Source: Usnea hakonensis (taxonomy: Eukaryota > Ascomycota > Lecanoromycetes > Lecanorales > Parmeliaceae). Taken from it: 64,000 nucleotides of DNA. Positions 1-11,994 of this stretch are shown in pieces. The notes under the pieces are model-generated. The model searched no databases and was not told where the DNA came from. It was given only the letters and a program-made list of their open reading frames with translations. The number at the start of each line of letters is the position of its first letter. Positions within the stretch are counted from its first letter, which is position 1. Both the position numbers and the translations under genes were made by a program. Location of the stretch: contig BLJB01000287.1 in NCBI GenBank assembly GCA_013423325.1, forward strand, positions 985-64,984, given 5' to 3'.

Positions 1-749
1 TATATCTAATAATCATAATCGATTATTATATCTTATAATCATAATCGATTATATAATCGATTATCGATTATTTTGTCACTACAGAGCTGAGCAGTGAACA
101 CCGTTGAAATCAAGATGCTATAACTTCCATGGCGATCTAGAATAAGATATAGAATCAGGAAACGCAAGGGTTGGATCGTAGGTTCGAGACTAAGAAGTTT
201 TGTAGATTCCTCGTCCGCATTCAGTTCAAGACAGCATTTGATGTATTTTGCTCATTGACATTGGTTGAGTCTTGAGGGGCAAGCACTGGTCTCTTCAGAC
301 TTCAGACTTCAAAGGCTTCGGTATCTTTGCTTAGCCATATGTCTCGTCACCGCCGCCTTCTGGAACATGCTATTCATCGACGAATAGAGCTCATCGCTAA
401 TTTATTGTCAATCCGGGCGACTCCAAGCAAGAATCAAGAATCAACACCAAGAAATAGTCGTTCGAGGAAGTGGATTGACCTCGGAACCGGCATTGTGCGC
501 ACTGGTCCAGAAGGACTCTGTGACATGCAGTAGCTTGAATCGAGAGGAGCATTACCATCTCGGCTCGGCCATCTATCAAAGAAGGTGACCTAGCTCAAGA
601 TCACAGCGGCATAGAAGAACAAAACGATTTGCTCTATGAGGACAAACAATCTCTCTACCTTTCCGCCTTCCAGCATCGCTGCACCAAGTACAAAACCTCT
701 GGATCCCAGCCCATATACGTACTCTATTCTTGCCAGCACCTCCCCCACA
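1..749. other. Left-edge intergenic DNA
   Basis: No supportable gene is seen. The first 80 bases are very AT-rich and built from repeats of AATCGATTA-like palindromes, resembling decayed repeat DNA. The remainder is of ordinary composition with only short unconvincing frames, and its right part probably holds the promoter and 5' leader of the PEBP-like gene. Confidence 0.5.
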
Positions 750-1538
750 ATGTTTTCTCTCATTTTCGCCTTAGCCATCACCCTCATTCCAACTGCTGTG
801 ACCCAAACCCCCCAAGGTTTCACCCCCTCCGTATCGTCTAATCTCGGCGTGACCTTCGCCCATAACACTCAAGTCGTGACCCCTGGAATTGCCCTTCTCG
901 CAGCCGGTATATGTCCCTTGAGCCTCGTGAGCAAACGCCACTTCACCCCCTACAGCCCCCCATTCCCAAGAAAATCCAAGAAAAGAAACAAAACAGCAAA
1001 GAAGGAAATAAGCCATCACTAACAATAAACCTTCCAAAACCCAGAAGTCTCCACCCCCCCGCGCCTTTTCGCCAGTACATCCCACATTCTCCCCAACAAT
1101 ACCTACCTGGCCGTCATGATCGACCTCGACGTCGTGCACAACGGCACAGCCGGCCCCGTTCTGCACTGGTACCAACCCAGCCTCCAGACCATCGACCCTC
1201 ATACTGGCGAGCTCGTCGCCCCGGACTCTCCTCTCACAACCAACTCTACAGCCAACGGCATCCCGTACGCGAAGCCCGTACCCCCACCGGGCGAAACCCA
1301 TCGCTACGTGCAGCTTCTCTTCTCCCAATGTCCCCAATTCATCTTGCCGCGTTGCTATGACAGCATCTACCCGCCGACACCCGCGGCGCGGTCGGGGTTC
1401 GACTTGGAGAGGTTCATGGAGCTGACGGGGTTGGGGGAGCCGATTGCGGCGAATTATTTTACGCTGTCGATTCCAGCTCTGAGGACTACTTTGAGCGCTG
1501 TGAGCTGTGCTGCGACGGTGGTGACAAGGGGATGCTGA
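750..1538 (+). CDS. Secreted PEBP-like (phosphatidylethanolamine-binding) protein
   Basis: Two exons, 750..906 and 1048..1538, give about 215 residues. The ATG at 750 begins a hydrophobic signal-peptide-like stretch (MFSLIFALAITLIPTAV); an in-frame ATG at 636 would place a long polar extension before it, so 750 is preferred. The second exon reads YLAVMIDLDVVHNGTAGPVL followed by HWYQP, matching the PEBP pocket signature in which an acidic DxD motif is followed by a Leu-His-Trp motif. The family binds anionic lipid head groups or kinase partners; secreted fungal versions have no well-defined role. The donor is GTATAT at 907 and the acceptor ends at 1047, and joining them restores the frame. 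The C-terminal 25 residues are not family-like, so the end could differ. It converges on the polyketide synthase with about 320 bp between stops. Confidence 0.72.
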
Positions 1539-1858
1539 GTCTGGGGTTTTGTAATGGGAAGTTTGGGAGACGGGAATGGGCGAGGTGGTGATTGGGCAGT
1601 TTGAAGCTTTTGTTGTGGTGCAAAGATGCGGATTTCGTGGGTGGAAGTATTGTTTGATTCATGAAAATCTGAGACGACTCTATTTGAATGAGCGAATGAA
1701 GGAGATATTGTCGTTTACTTGTCCAAGTCAGCAACAACCGGTGCGATTCAATTTATATTATCACGACGGAGTCCAATGTTCCACAAATTCAGTCTCTCTG
1801 GTCCTCCTAGCGCCACTTGACATGGAAAATCCAACAAGTGCGATGAGTCCACTCTACC
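1539..1858. other. Convergent intergenic spacer
   Basis: About 320 bp lie between the stop codons of the PEBP-like gene and the polyketide synthase. It should carry both 3' untranslated regions. No gene, repeat or clear terminator structure is seen. Confidence 0.5.
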
Positions 1859-4800
1859 CTACACATCTGCCTTGACCAGAATTGCCTGATCCACCAACCT
1901 TGATCTTCTCGCAATCTTAGCCGACAGCTGCAGGAGCGGATCGTTAGCTAGCAGCTCCAGAATGGGCACCGTGCAGTCCATCTCGCGGAAAATCCAATTA
2001 CGCATTTCAACAGCGATGAGAGAGTCCATGCCATACTGTGACATGGGCTTTGCCGAGCTGATGTCCTCTGCAGGAACGTTGCACAAAGCCGAAGTCTTGG
2101 CCATGAGGGCCGAACAGATGATTTCGGCCACCTCGTCGAACGTTTTCGCTTTATGGAGGACATCTCGTACTTTTTCAGGGCAGTCAGAGCTCGGGGCCGC
2201 ACCGAGCTGGGTTCGCTGGGCCATTCTCCGGAAATGGGAGAACACGGGATGCGTAAAGACGCTAAGGGAGCTTTCGCTCCATGTCCCGAGTCCGGTGATG
2301 GTCTGGCTTAGACAACCCGGTCGGCGGGGTTTGGCAATGGCGGATTGGATCAAGGCCATGAGCCCTTCTTCGGATGTGCCCTTGAAGCCTTGCCGCTCCA
2401 TGCCTTTGGCAAGTTCTTGATTTTCGGCGACGTATCCAACACCTAGGATGACGCCCAGATCTAACGTGGTAGCCGGTAACCCGAGGCTGTTCCGATATTC
2501 TGCAAAAGCGTCTAGGAATGTGTTGCCGGCGGCGTAATTTGCCTGGCTTACGTTTCCAATGATTCCGCTAACGGACGATAGCATGATAAAGAAATCGAGA
2601 TCCTTTGGCAATTGGTGGTGAAGATTCCAAGTCCCCTCAAGCTTAGGTCTAACGGCCGCGTTAAAATCTTCATAGGTCATTCTTTCGAAAATTGTGTCCT
2701 GAGGTTATTTCAGTCTCCAACCTTCGAGAAATGTAGTTTGAATTACACTTACCTTAAGGACCATAGCGCCTTGAATGACACCGCGGATAGGAGGCATTGT
2801 CGTCGAGCTCTTTAATAGGAGTTGACTGAGACTTGCAGCGCTGCTGACATCGCAGCTGTGCACATCAACTTTAGCTCCCTTCTCCCGGAGAGTGGCGACA
2901 GTGTCCAAAGCTTCTTGTTTCGCAACACCGCTCCGATTTGCAAATATCAAATTTTTGGCGCCATTACGGATCATCCATAGCGCTGTTGCACGTCCCAGGC
3001 CACCAAGTCCCCCCACCAAGAGGTAGGAAGCGTCTGGTCTGAGAAATGTTTTGTTTCTTTGGGGAATGACCTGCATGAATTAGCGAGATAACTTTTCTTC
3101 ACGAGAGAACATACTTTAACGAGGTCCGTTTGCTGAGGTACTGCAACTAACTTTCCCATATGCCTTCCGGATTGCATTGTTGACAGAGCTTTCTGTATGT
3201 CGGACATAGCGTAGATACTAATTGGTGAAGGAGGCTTGACGATTCCCGTGCGGAGCAATTCCATCACCTTACCCCAAACTTTGTCAACCACTTCCGGCCT
3301 TTCCTTGATCAAGCCTACCAGATCGACAGCTGCAAAGGTCACATTCCTGGCGAACTTTTCCATCTCTAATCGAGTATTGATGAAAAAGTCTCGCTTACCA
3401 AGCTCGACGAATCGTCCATAGGGCGCAATGCAGTTCCAGGTAAGCCGAAGTGCTTCGCCAGCGATAGAGTTCATGATCACATCGACACCCTTACCGTCAG
3501 TCATCCTCATGACCCCTTTTGCGAAGCTGCCGTCCCGACTATAAAAGATGTGATCGTCAGGTATATTGAATCGATCGAGAAGGAGCTGTTTCTTTTCCGC
3601 AGACCCAACGGTGACAAACACTTCAGCCCCGACCATCTGGCAGAGCTGGATTATGGCCTGCCCAAGGCCGCCAGATGCTGCATGAACCAACACGGTGTCA
3701 TTCTTGATAACATTGGCAACATGGAAAGCCGAATGATAAGCAGTACAGTAGATGACGGGCAGGGCGGCCCCAACTTCAAATGCCATATCATCCGGGATCT
3801 TTTGAATTGCCGAAGCTTTCGGGCGGACAAAGTTGGAGAAGGTCCCAAGATGACAACACGCGACACGGTCTCCAATACTAATGCCGTGAGTAGACTTGTT
3901 TATTCTTGTAACAATGCCGCTGAATTCTCCACCAAGGGTCTCGACATGGATTTGTCCCAAAGCCATCATGACATCCCTAAAATTAAAGCCTGACGCTTTG
4001 ACCTCGACTTCTACCCTGTCCTCCGGTAGCTCCCCTGCCATAAGCTCGTCATCGACAAAGCGGATTGTGTCAAGAAGACCTGGTGTCCCGACCTCGACCC
4101 GGAGAGGACGACCAGGCTGGTGAAACGGTTGGTCAGTCGGCTTGGGCTCACGGGTCTCTGCAGCGACAATATCATTGACTTCTCCGTTCTCAACAACTCT
4201 AGGGATCATCAGACAACCATTTCTCTCGAGATACTCGACATCTAGGTTACTTGTGACTTCCCGCTCAATTGTGAAATGAGTCTTGAACAGCGAGAACACC
4301 TTTTCGGCGATTGCGGAACCAGGAAGTGGGTTCCGCGCATCGAGGTCAAGAGTAATGACGACAGTCTCCCCATCCTCCGATCTTACAGTTCGTGCTATTC
4401 CAGTGATGAGATTTGAAGTAGGACTTCCTGAGGTTGCGCCGAGAGTCACCCACACAATGCCAGCACTTTGTAGAAACGTTCTCTTGACGACGTCGAACAG
4501 ATCTGCTGACGAATCGCGTAGAATTGAGCCGGTAAGATCGCTGAGGACAATGCATACCTTCCCATCAGGATTTGCTTCAGCCATGGATGTGACATTTGTA
4601 GCAACCTTGAGCGCGGAGAAGAGTTCTATGAGAGGCAGAAGAACGTCGGGTGTTTCTCCTTCGGAGATGATGAGGACATCGGGTAGATTGCCAGTCGCTT
4701 TTTCGACGGGCTTCGAAATAATCATGGAACTTTGATGTTCAGCATCGCTCGGTGAGTCCCAGACAGCAGCCTCTAGTCCGGAAAACCCAGTCTTTAGAAA

Positions 4801-7800
4801 CATGGTCTCCCACTCCTGCTCTGTCAAAGAAGCACCACTCTGCTGACATTCCTCTTGCTCAGCCCATAAAATAGGAAGTGTACCGAATATGGTCAAGCCT
4901 GTTATGCGTTCCTGAGTCGGCTCGATCAGAATTGCTCTGCCGTCTGACTTGAGTAGTTTGCGTACATTCCTCATCGTATTCTCTAATGACCTTGTGGCGT
5001 ACGATATATTGACAGCGATTATGACATCGTAAGAGTCGGCCTCGAATCCCTGTTGGATCGGGTCGACATCGATGTCGAGCGGCCTGTATGTGATCAGGTC
5101 GCCCCAAGCCTTCAATTTCTTTTTTGCAGCTTCAAATAAATCACTATTCAGATCCGTGAAGTCATAATTTCCGAACCTTGGAACATCGTTATCTGCGCCA
5201 CCAAGGGACTGAAGGATGGACCAAGTCGCATTTCCAAATCCCGCCCCAATTTCGAGTACAGTCATATGAGGGTTTTTGTGACCTAGTAAATCGATGTATT
5301 TGGCTACTTGTGAATAATGACGCAGCAAACGGGGGCTGCCGCTAAGATACTTATCCAGGCGGCCGTCTTCCATCATTAACGACAGCGGTTCGGCCTCTTT
5401 TGTGAGGATCAAAGGTAAATTCTGGCCCATGTGATCGAGGAGATTGCCTTCAGCACCAGAATTTCTCACTTCATTGATAATCCTAGCTCTCTCAGTACTA
5501 TCAGCAGCGATCCATGAGTCGGTTGGATAACCAAGACTCCCTGCCCGTACAGTCGTGATTAGGGATTCCATGCGTGTCCACCATTTTCTGTGATGAGGAT
5601 ACATCATTGGCACTGAGATTGCTGGGACAGCGTCTAAAGCCTGCTCAACATAGTAGAAACCTACTTGCTCCAAAGCTCGAATCTGAGGGGGCTCTTCTGG
5701 TAGGGGGCGAATGTCTGCACAGAGTTCCACTACGTCCTGGCACGTAAGCAAATCGGGGTCGGCCTTCCAGATATAGTTGTACGCTATCTTCTGAAAGTCT
5801 TGGCCAGCATCCTCGAGAGTGTCCTTCGCAAGGGTCAGGCATGTTAGACCATTGATCTCCACAACTGGCTCACAGCTGTTTTGACCTCCATTGACGACCA
5901 ACATAGAGGCTTTAATTTGACGAGAATCTTTGTTCTCAACTGATGCATACACAGTCAGACGATGACCTGCCTCGGTGCATATGTTGTGAGATACAAAGAT
6001 GTCCTCTATAAAGGTCGGTACCATCGGATCTTGAAGGGACCCTGCCTCTCCAGCCACAGCAGCGAAGAGAGGATGAAGTATGCTGTCCAACGTGGCAGGG
6101 TGTATCACGAATGGATACTGGAAATTCATTGGCATTACTGATGCAGTGTCAGAAATTTTAATCTCTCCAATGGAACGATTCTCCGTAGCGCGAGCCGAAA
6201 TCATATTTGCAAAAGTGGGGCCATAATCGAGCCCAAGAACCCGAAGACGTTGGTAGAAGCCTTCAACATTCACATTGGTGCTGCAGTCTGCTTCTGCTTC
6301 GGTAATTGTTTTGGCCAATGACTTTCTGACCGCGGAAGTTTGCGTATCACCATCGACTTCATTGGAACTGCTCTCTTGTTGCACACTAATAAGACCGCGA
6401 CAATGCTCAGTCCAGTGGTCATCTTCAGCGACGGAGAAAATACAGAACTCGTGCCAGATATCTGAGGAGGCTCGAGCACTCTCATTGTATGGCCTTAAGT
6501 TCAACGTTGTTTCAACTTCTCCAGACTGTTCCGGAATGACCAGGGCTTGCCGAATCACGATATTACGCAACTTGTACCCAACAATGTTAATAGACATCTG
6601 TGTAGCCCTTTGACAGGCAGCCTCAATAGCCATGACAACATACCCAGCAGCCGGGTACACAATGTTGGACTGCACCTTGTGGTCCTTGACCCATGGAACC
6701 TCTGAAGTCCGTATGAAATTACGCCAACGTGGTTCCACAGCATTAGAATTCATGTCTTGTACACCTAGAAGATCGCTGCGCGGATATGGCCGGTTACGGT
6801 AGGCCTTGCTTAGGCGGCTTTCGGCCCAATAAGATTTGGAGTGGTTCCATGCGTATGGTGGCAGATCGACCAGCAGACTATGACTTTCCTGTCCCGTAGG
6901 ACGATTGAGAGCCGAAAGAGCAACTGGGTAGCCCTTTGTGACCAGCTGGGACGCTAGTTCAAGACATGTTTTGACAGCATTGCTCTTGCGGATGAGAGCA
7001 GTGAGATATGTGATAGAGGTGTCCTTCAGTTTGGCATCGGCTTGCAGGATCTGCTTGATTGGACCGGCAAGAGCGGAATGCGGGCCAATCTCGACGAGTA
7101 TGCCTACTGCTGGAGTGGATGCACCGCGCTTGCGGCCCTGCTTACCACTTGTCGCCTCATGGCAAAGTCGGCTTAGTGAATCTGCGAACTTAACCTGGCC
7201 CAGCATATTTGCAACCCAATATGCAGGCCCCAATTCATGACAATCAGCCCGTTGGCCAGTCACTGAGGAATAAAATGCAATTTCGCTGTGGTTCTGAGTC
7301 TTGATCCCAGAGATGGCGGCTGAGTATTCGTCGCCGACTAGTGCCATGTGGTGAGAATGGTAGGCAACTTGCACTTCAAGCTTACGGGCAAACACGTTTT
7401 GATCTCTCATTAGGGACTCAAGCTCGTCAATCGCAGATGCATCACCTGAGAGCGTTATGCTAGAAGGACTATTAATGCAAGCAACAGTAGCCTGCCCTTG
7501 CTTCAATCCGGAGATGAAAGGCAGTACATCTTCCTCAGACATACCAACAGCCATCATCGCCCCTTGCACCTGATTTGTTCTCACCATATTGTCTGAGGAA
7601 ACACCACGATAATATGCAGCAGTCATGGCATCTTGCCATGTCAATGCACCGATCGTGTAGGCAGCAGCTATCTCGCCGCTCGAGTGGCCAGTTACTGATG
7701 TTGGTCTAATGTTCCAAGAAGCAAGCAGATCTACCAGAGCGATCTGAATGGCAGTACACAAAGGCTGACTGTACACCGCGAGCCCAATCCTCGACTCTGT

Positions 7801-9069
7801 CGAATCTTTAGTGAGCTCCTCTGGAAAGGCAAACGGATTAGCAAAGATTCTGGTCAAATTAGGGGATGAGCCAGGTAATACCAATCAGGTTCCACGATGC
7901 TCCGATGCTATTCAGATAGTAGCTGGCCCTTGCAATACTTTCCCGGAAGACTGGGTAAAGGTCTATCAATTCTCGACCCATTCCGCTCCACTGAGCACCC
8001 TGGCCAGTGAAAATGAAGCCAAGAATAGGCCTCTTAGATGCCTTAAAGAGCTTGAAATCAGAGTCTTTCAGCTTTTCAGCAAGCTCGCTCACTGACCGAG
8101 CAGGTATCGCTGCTTTCCAGAGGAAGCGTGATCTTCGTTCGTTGAGGGTATAGGCCAGATTGTCCAAAAATGTACTATCAGTCTGGGCATAGCGATGCTC
8201 AAGATAGGTGCCCAAGCTTTCCGCCTGTTGCTTCCCCGCAGCCTCATCAAAGCTCGACAAGATGAAAAGGCGGGTCCGTTTTGAGTTCGAACCAGCACGA
8301 TCAGAGGACAATTGATTGATCTCGCTGTCGCCAATGCCATTGGTATCGTCCTTGGTGTGACCATTGCTTATTCCATTAGTAGTCGAAATTGGCACTCCCT
8401 GAAGAAGCGAAAAGGTCTTTTGGGTGGATCCTTGAAGACCATGGGACGCTAGAAAGCTTCGTGCATCTTCTATAATGGCATGTCCATTAGTACCACCGTA
8501 TCCAAAGCTGTTTATAGAAAGGCGACGAGGGCCCTTAGTATTCCAAGGCTCGAGAACAGTGGGTACCTAGATTTGGCTGTCAGCCAGTTCAAAGTAGGAT
8601 TACTCTCTACCATCAGCAGCGCCCTGACCTTCAGCTTCCACTCATGTAGCGGAATGCGTTCATTCGCCTTTTCGAAGTTACAATTCGGAAAAATGACACC
8701 ATTTTCAAGCATTAGAACGCATTTGATCACTCCAGTGATTCCACTGGCACCTTCTAAATGACCAACATTGGCTTTGACCGATCCAATCCTCAGAGGTTGA
8801 TCGAAGGGCCGATCTTTGGCAATGGCTTTGGAAATTGCAGCGGCCTCGACAGGATCACCAGCCCGAGTCCCAGTCCCATGCGCCTCAACGTAGCTAGTCT
8901 CCAAGGGATCAAGGCCCACCTTTTCGTATACGCTTCTTATCAGTGTCTCTTGGGCATCTCTACTCGGAAAACTAATACCAGGGGTTCTCCCATCTTGGTT
9001 AACGGCGGTGTTCCGAATAACAGCGCGGATAGTATCTCCATCCTTAAGCGCCTCCTCGAGAGGTTTCGG
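1859..9069 (-). pseudogene. Highly reducing polyketide synthase, KS-truncated (AT-DH-cMT-ER-KR-ACP intact)
   Basis: On the minus strand the exons run 9069..8629, 8566..7882, 7820..3115, 3070..2753 and 2698..1859, about 2,330 codons without an internal stop. Domain order: C-terminal half of the ketosynthase (EAHGTGT and NVGHLEGASG histidine motifs); acyltransferase (GQGAQWSGMG, nucleophile motif GHSSGE, YHSHHM); dehydratase (DHKVQSNIVYP and the LDSILHP aspartate); C-methyltransferase (LEIGAGFGNAT); enoylreductase (HAASGGLGQA); ketoreductase (VGGLGGLGR, Tyr in NYAAGN); carrier domain with phosphopantetheine serine in YGMDSLIA. No release domain is present, as usual for fungal reducing enzymes. 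Such enzymes build reduced, methyl-branched polyketide chains. Upstream of 9069 the sequence stops resembling a synthase and an in-frame TAA follows two codons on, so the KS active-site cysteine half is lost. With intact splice sites and no other lesions the break looks recent, or it is an assembly join. As it stands the product cannot condense extender units. Confidence 0.9.
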
Positions 9070-9184
9070 AGAAATTTATTTTATTAATCTATGTAAAAAA
9101 AAAAAGACTCGCCCCCACCCACCCTCCCCACCCACCCTTTTAATCTATATCCATATTATGTACAACAGGTAAACGCACAACGGG
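9070..9184. other. Break-point spacer with poly-A run and C-rich stretch
   Basis: Immediately beyond the last polyketide synthase codons are an AT-rich tract, an 11-12 base A run at about 9094-9105, a run of CCCACCC repeats, and about 40 AT-rich bases. Nothing here codes. It is the seam between the gene and the repeat-rich DNA. Confidence 0.6.
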
Positions 9185-9490
9185 CACAGGAGGCGGGGCC
9201 GAGACGGGGGGCGCAGGAGGCGGAGCCGAGACGGGGGGCGCAGGAGGCGGAGCCGAGACGGGGGGCGCAGGAGGCGGGACCGAGCCGGGGGCAGCAGGAG
9301 GCGGGACCGAGCCGGGGGCAGCAGGAGGCGGGACCGAGCCGGGGGCAGCAGGAGGCGGGACCGAGCCGGAGGCAGCAGGAGGCGGGACCGAGCCGGAGGT
9401 AGCAGGAGGCGGGACCGAGCCGGAGGCAGCAGGAGGCGGGACCGAGCCGGAGGTAGCAGGAGGCGGGACCGAGCCGGAGGCAGCAGGAGG
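9185..9490. repeat. GC-rich 27-bp minisatellite, about 11 units
   Basis: Eleven head-to-tail 27-bp units, with core GGAGGCGGGACCGAGCC, in two sub-families: three units at the left end (GGAGGCGGAGCCGAGACGG) and eight to the right. Because 27 is a multiple of three and the units lack stops, all three minus-strand frames stay open across the array; one would read as repeats of GSVPPPAAS. That openness is a by-product of the repeat and is not evidence of a gene. The array is strongly GC-rich although flanked by AT-rich DNA. Confidence 0.9.
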
Positions 9491-9569
9491 GCCACGAGGG
9501 CCACCCTGGAGACCCCGGAAAGCACGCGACGGACGATGATTCGCTATCACAATTCTCCAAATTAGCATC

Positions 9570-11389
9570 ATATATACGCGTATACTAAAAATACCGAAAG
9601 CCGAAATAACGTTTAGGGTATATATCTAGGGTAGCGAAGCTACCGCCTTTAGCCCTTAAAAAGCTATATATAGTACTAAATAATAAAGCTATAGATTAAT
9701 TAATATAATACGCTACTAAAGATCGCTATAATAAATAGATCGAATATTAAAGAATAGTAGATAATATAAAGTAATAATAAAAAGAGCGAGTCGAATTATA
9801 AAGTATATATCGAGGGGATAATTACGAGCGATATAGTTTAGCTAATAATAGATATAGTATCTATAATTAGTTATCTATATATTTATTAGTATAATTCTCC
9901 GTATAAATACTAAGATACGTAATATAGATTAAATAATACTTTAACTTAGACGCTAAGTAAGAAGATATATAGATAGATAACTAATAATAGATAATACGGG
10001 TAACTTAGTATAAGTAGCGGGCGTAATTAATATATTTAATATTTAAAAGCGGAAAGGGAAGTAAAAAAGTATAGTAGTATTACTAGTTATATTATAAAAC
10101 GTATAGATAATAGAGGTAGAATAGGGAGGGTAGTTAAGTAGTATAGGATATAGGATATAGAATCTACGGCCGATAGTAGAGAGATATAGAATATATAGGA
10201 ATACTATAGCATCACCGGCTGTCTTATAGGATAGGTAGGTAGGGTAGGGTAGGTAGGTATAGGGGGTAATATAAGTAGAGTAGTATAGAGTTTATAGTCG
10301 ATAGCGTAACTAATAATGCGAGAGTATTATAGTAAGGGCGTTATATGAATATAGTAAGATATATATACGGGTGGACTCGGATTGGGTTATATAGATATAG
10401 ACGGGTATAGAGAAGGGAGCGGAAATATATAGATAGGGGGAGTGTATAAGGGATTAGGTGAGACCTACTATGAGAGATTAGTTGGAGAGGGAGGAGGAGA
10501 TAGTTTCCTAAGACTATAGTTAGCTTTATACTGCCAATCTTAAGAAATTAAGAACGTTGGTTAAACGGGCTAATAAATAATATATCTAGTTATTAATAAG
10601 GGGTTAATACTAGGGATAAGTATATTTAATATAGGAATATAGTAGAGAATAAGAACGAATAGAGATAGTAGACTAGATAAAGCAGATAAGGACTTACGGT
10701 AGTAGGAGCGGTAGTATAGTAGTGGGAGGGTAGGAGGGTAGTAGTAATGTTTGCTTGGAGAAAAAAGAAAAGAAAAGAAAAAAGGAAAAGGTCGGAGAAG
10801 AAATACTTGAGCCTAACTACTAAGCTGCTTCAGTAGTGGTAGTCGCCAGCTATCATATAAAGTACCTTCCCTAATGCATAATAATTCGCTTTTCCCTATG
10901 GAAGTCGTGTCTGCGACTGCCATTCCTGAGTATCTCAGCATCCCCCAAGAGCCTTAGCTCATATTGCTTAGAACGCCATGAAAATACACGCAGTCTCTCT
11001 ATTATCGTCACGATAGATTGGTATATCCATATGTATATAACTCCAATGACTCGGATCAACTCGTAACAGTTTCACATGCGTGCTTTCGGCTTGTTGATTC
11101 CCATTCCTATACCTTTTCGTACTAAGCATATATGACGATACTCTTCTTGTATCCCTAACAAGTACACAGTAACAATATACGAGTAGAGACACGTCAATTA
11201 AGGCACCAATGTTACTAGTCGTATCTTAAAGATAGTATATTGATCCTCACGGTAAGAACGAAAACACGTATGTCTAGTACTTACTATATATAAGAAGTAT
11301 ATAGTATACTACTTCACTATATACCTTCTCTATCCAGGATACTTTCCAGCCTTTCTAATAATTTCCTTATAGTACTGGCCCTCTTCTCT
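9570..11389. other. AT-rich RIP-like decayed DNA
   Basis: TA-dominated sequence saturated with TATA and TAG words and poor in CA and TG dinucleotides, as expected when CpA has been converted to TpA on both strands. All frames are dense in stops. A G-rich run of GGTAGGTAGGGTAGGG type lies near 10222-10258. No transposase, reverse transcriptase or terminal repeat can be recognised; the parent element is unknown. From about 10750 to 11200 the composition is more normal but still without a gene. Confidence 0.7.
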
Positions 11390-11475
11390 TTCTTTTTGTC
11401 TCTCTCTCTCTCTCTCTCACACACACATATATATACACAACAATAACGACAACGATAACAATAATAATAATAACG

Positions 11476-11510
<35 letters not shown>

Positions 11511-11530
11511 AACGACGATAACGATAGAGT
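11390..11530. repeat. Compound microsatellite
   Basis: A (TC)n tract passes into (CA)n, a short (TA)n, then degenerate ACAACG/ATAACG words and a long (AAT)n-type trinucleotide tract. It lies just before a small open frame at 11590 and is plainly simple-sequence DNA. Confidence 0.85.
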
Positions 11531-11589
11531 ACGTATAGTAAAGTAGATTATAAATATATAGTTAATACTAACCCGAAATCTTATAGATA

Positions 11590-11994
11590 ATGGGATACGG
11601 AGTACTATTTGGGCGTAGGGGGGGAAATAGGGGATATAGGGGAAATAGGGGAGCGCGGGGGTATTTTAGATCGGAGAGAGGCCGTAAAGATAATTTTGGA
11701 TATTATTTTAAGGGTAAAGGGGGGAATAGTTACGATATAGGGCCGAGGGGGCAAGATTGGTATAGCCTAGAGCGTAGGGAGGAACCTAGCTATAGTAGAA
11801 GACCCGGCAGAGAGTATGAGTACGACGGCATGGGCCGTCAAAGGGAGATGGGATATCCTCCGAGCGGTTACAGACGAGGTGAGTACCCATCAATGTATGG
11901 TGGAGAGGATGTTGATTACTATCCGGCTCCGGCTCGTGAGAGAGTATATAATTACCTTTACAATGACGAGCGAGACCGCGATAATAGTCGTTAG
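11590..11994 (+). pseudogene. Gly/Arg/Tyr-rich open frame inside the AT-rich block
   Basis: This 134-codon frame starts MGYGVLFGRRGGNRGYRGN and stays rich in Gly, Arg, Tyr, Asp and Glu, like a disordered RGG-type segment. It matches no family known to me. It ends at TAG, and the same frame continues with similar RS-rich and acidic segments, broken by TAG and TAA codons where Gln codons could once have been, to about 12980. In this base composition stops cluster in every frame, so the longer frame is a suggestion only. Possible explanations are the front of a RIP-decayed element ORF or chance. Confidence 0.3.

Noticed and set aside
636..749. Upstream in-frame ATG for the PEBP-like protein
   Set aside because: It would put 38 polar residues before an obvious signal peptide, so 750 is the better start.
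9094..9105. Poly-A run as the 3' tail of a non-LTR retrotransposon inserted into the polyketide synthase
   Set aside because: For this strand the element body would have to lie on the polyketide synthase side of the A run, where only KS codons occur, and no target duplication is visible.
9140..9571. A Pro-rich, collagen-like protein on the minus strand (repeats of GSVPPPAAS)
   Set aside because: All three minus frames are open because the 27-bp repeat contains no stops; there is no conserved domain, promoter or splice signal, so it is a property of the minisatellite.
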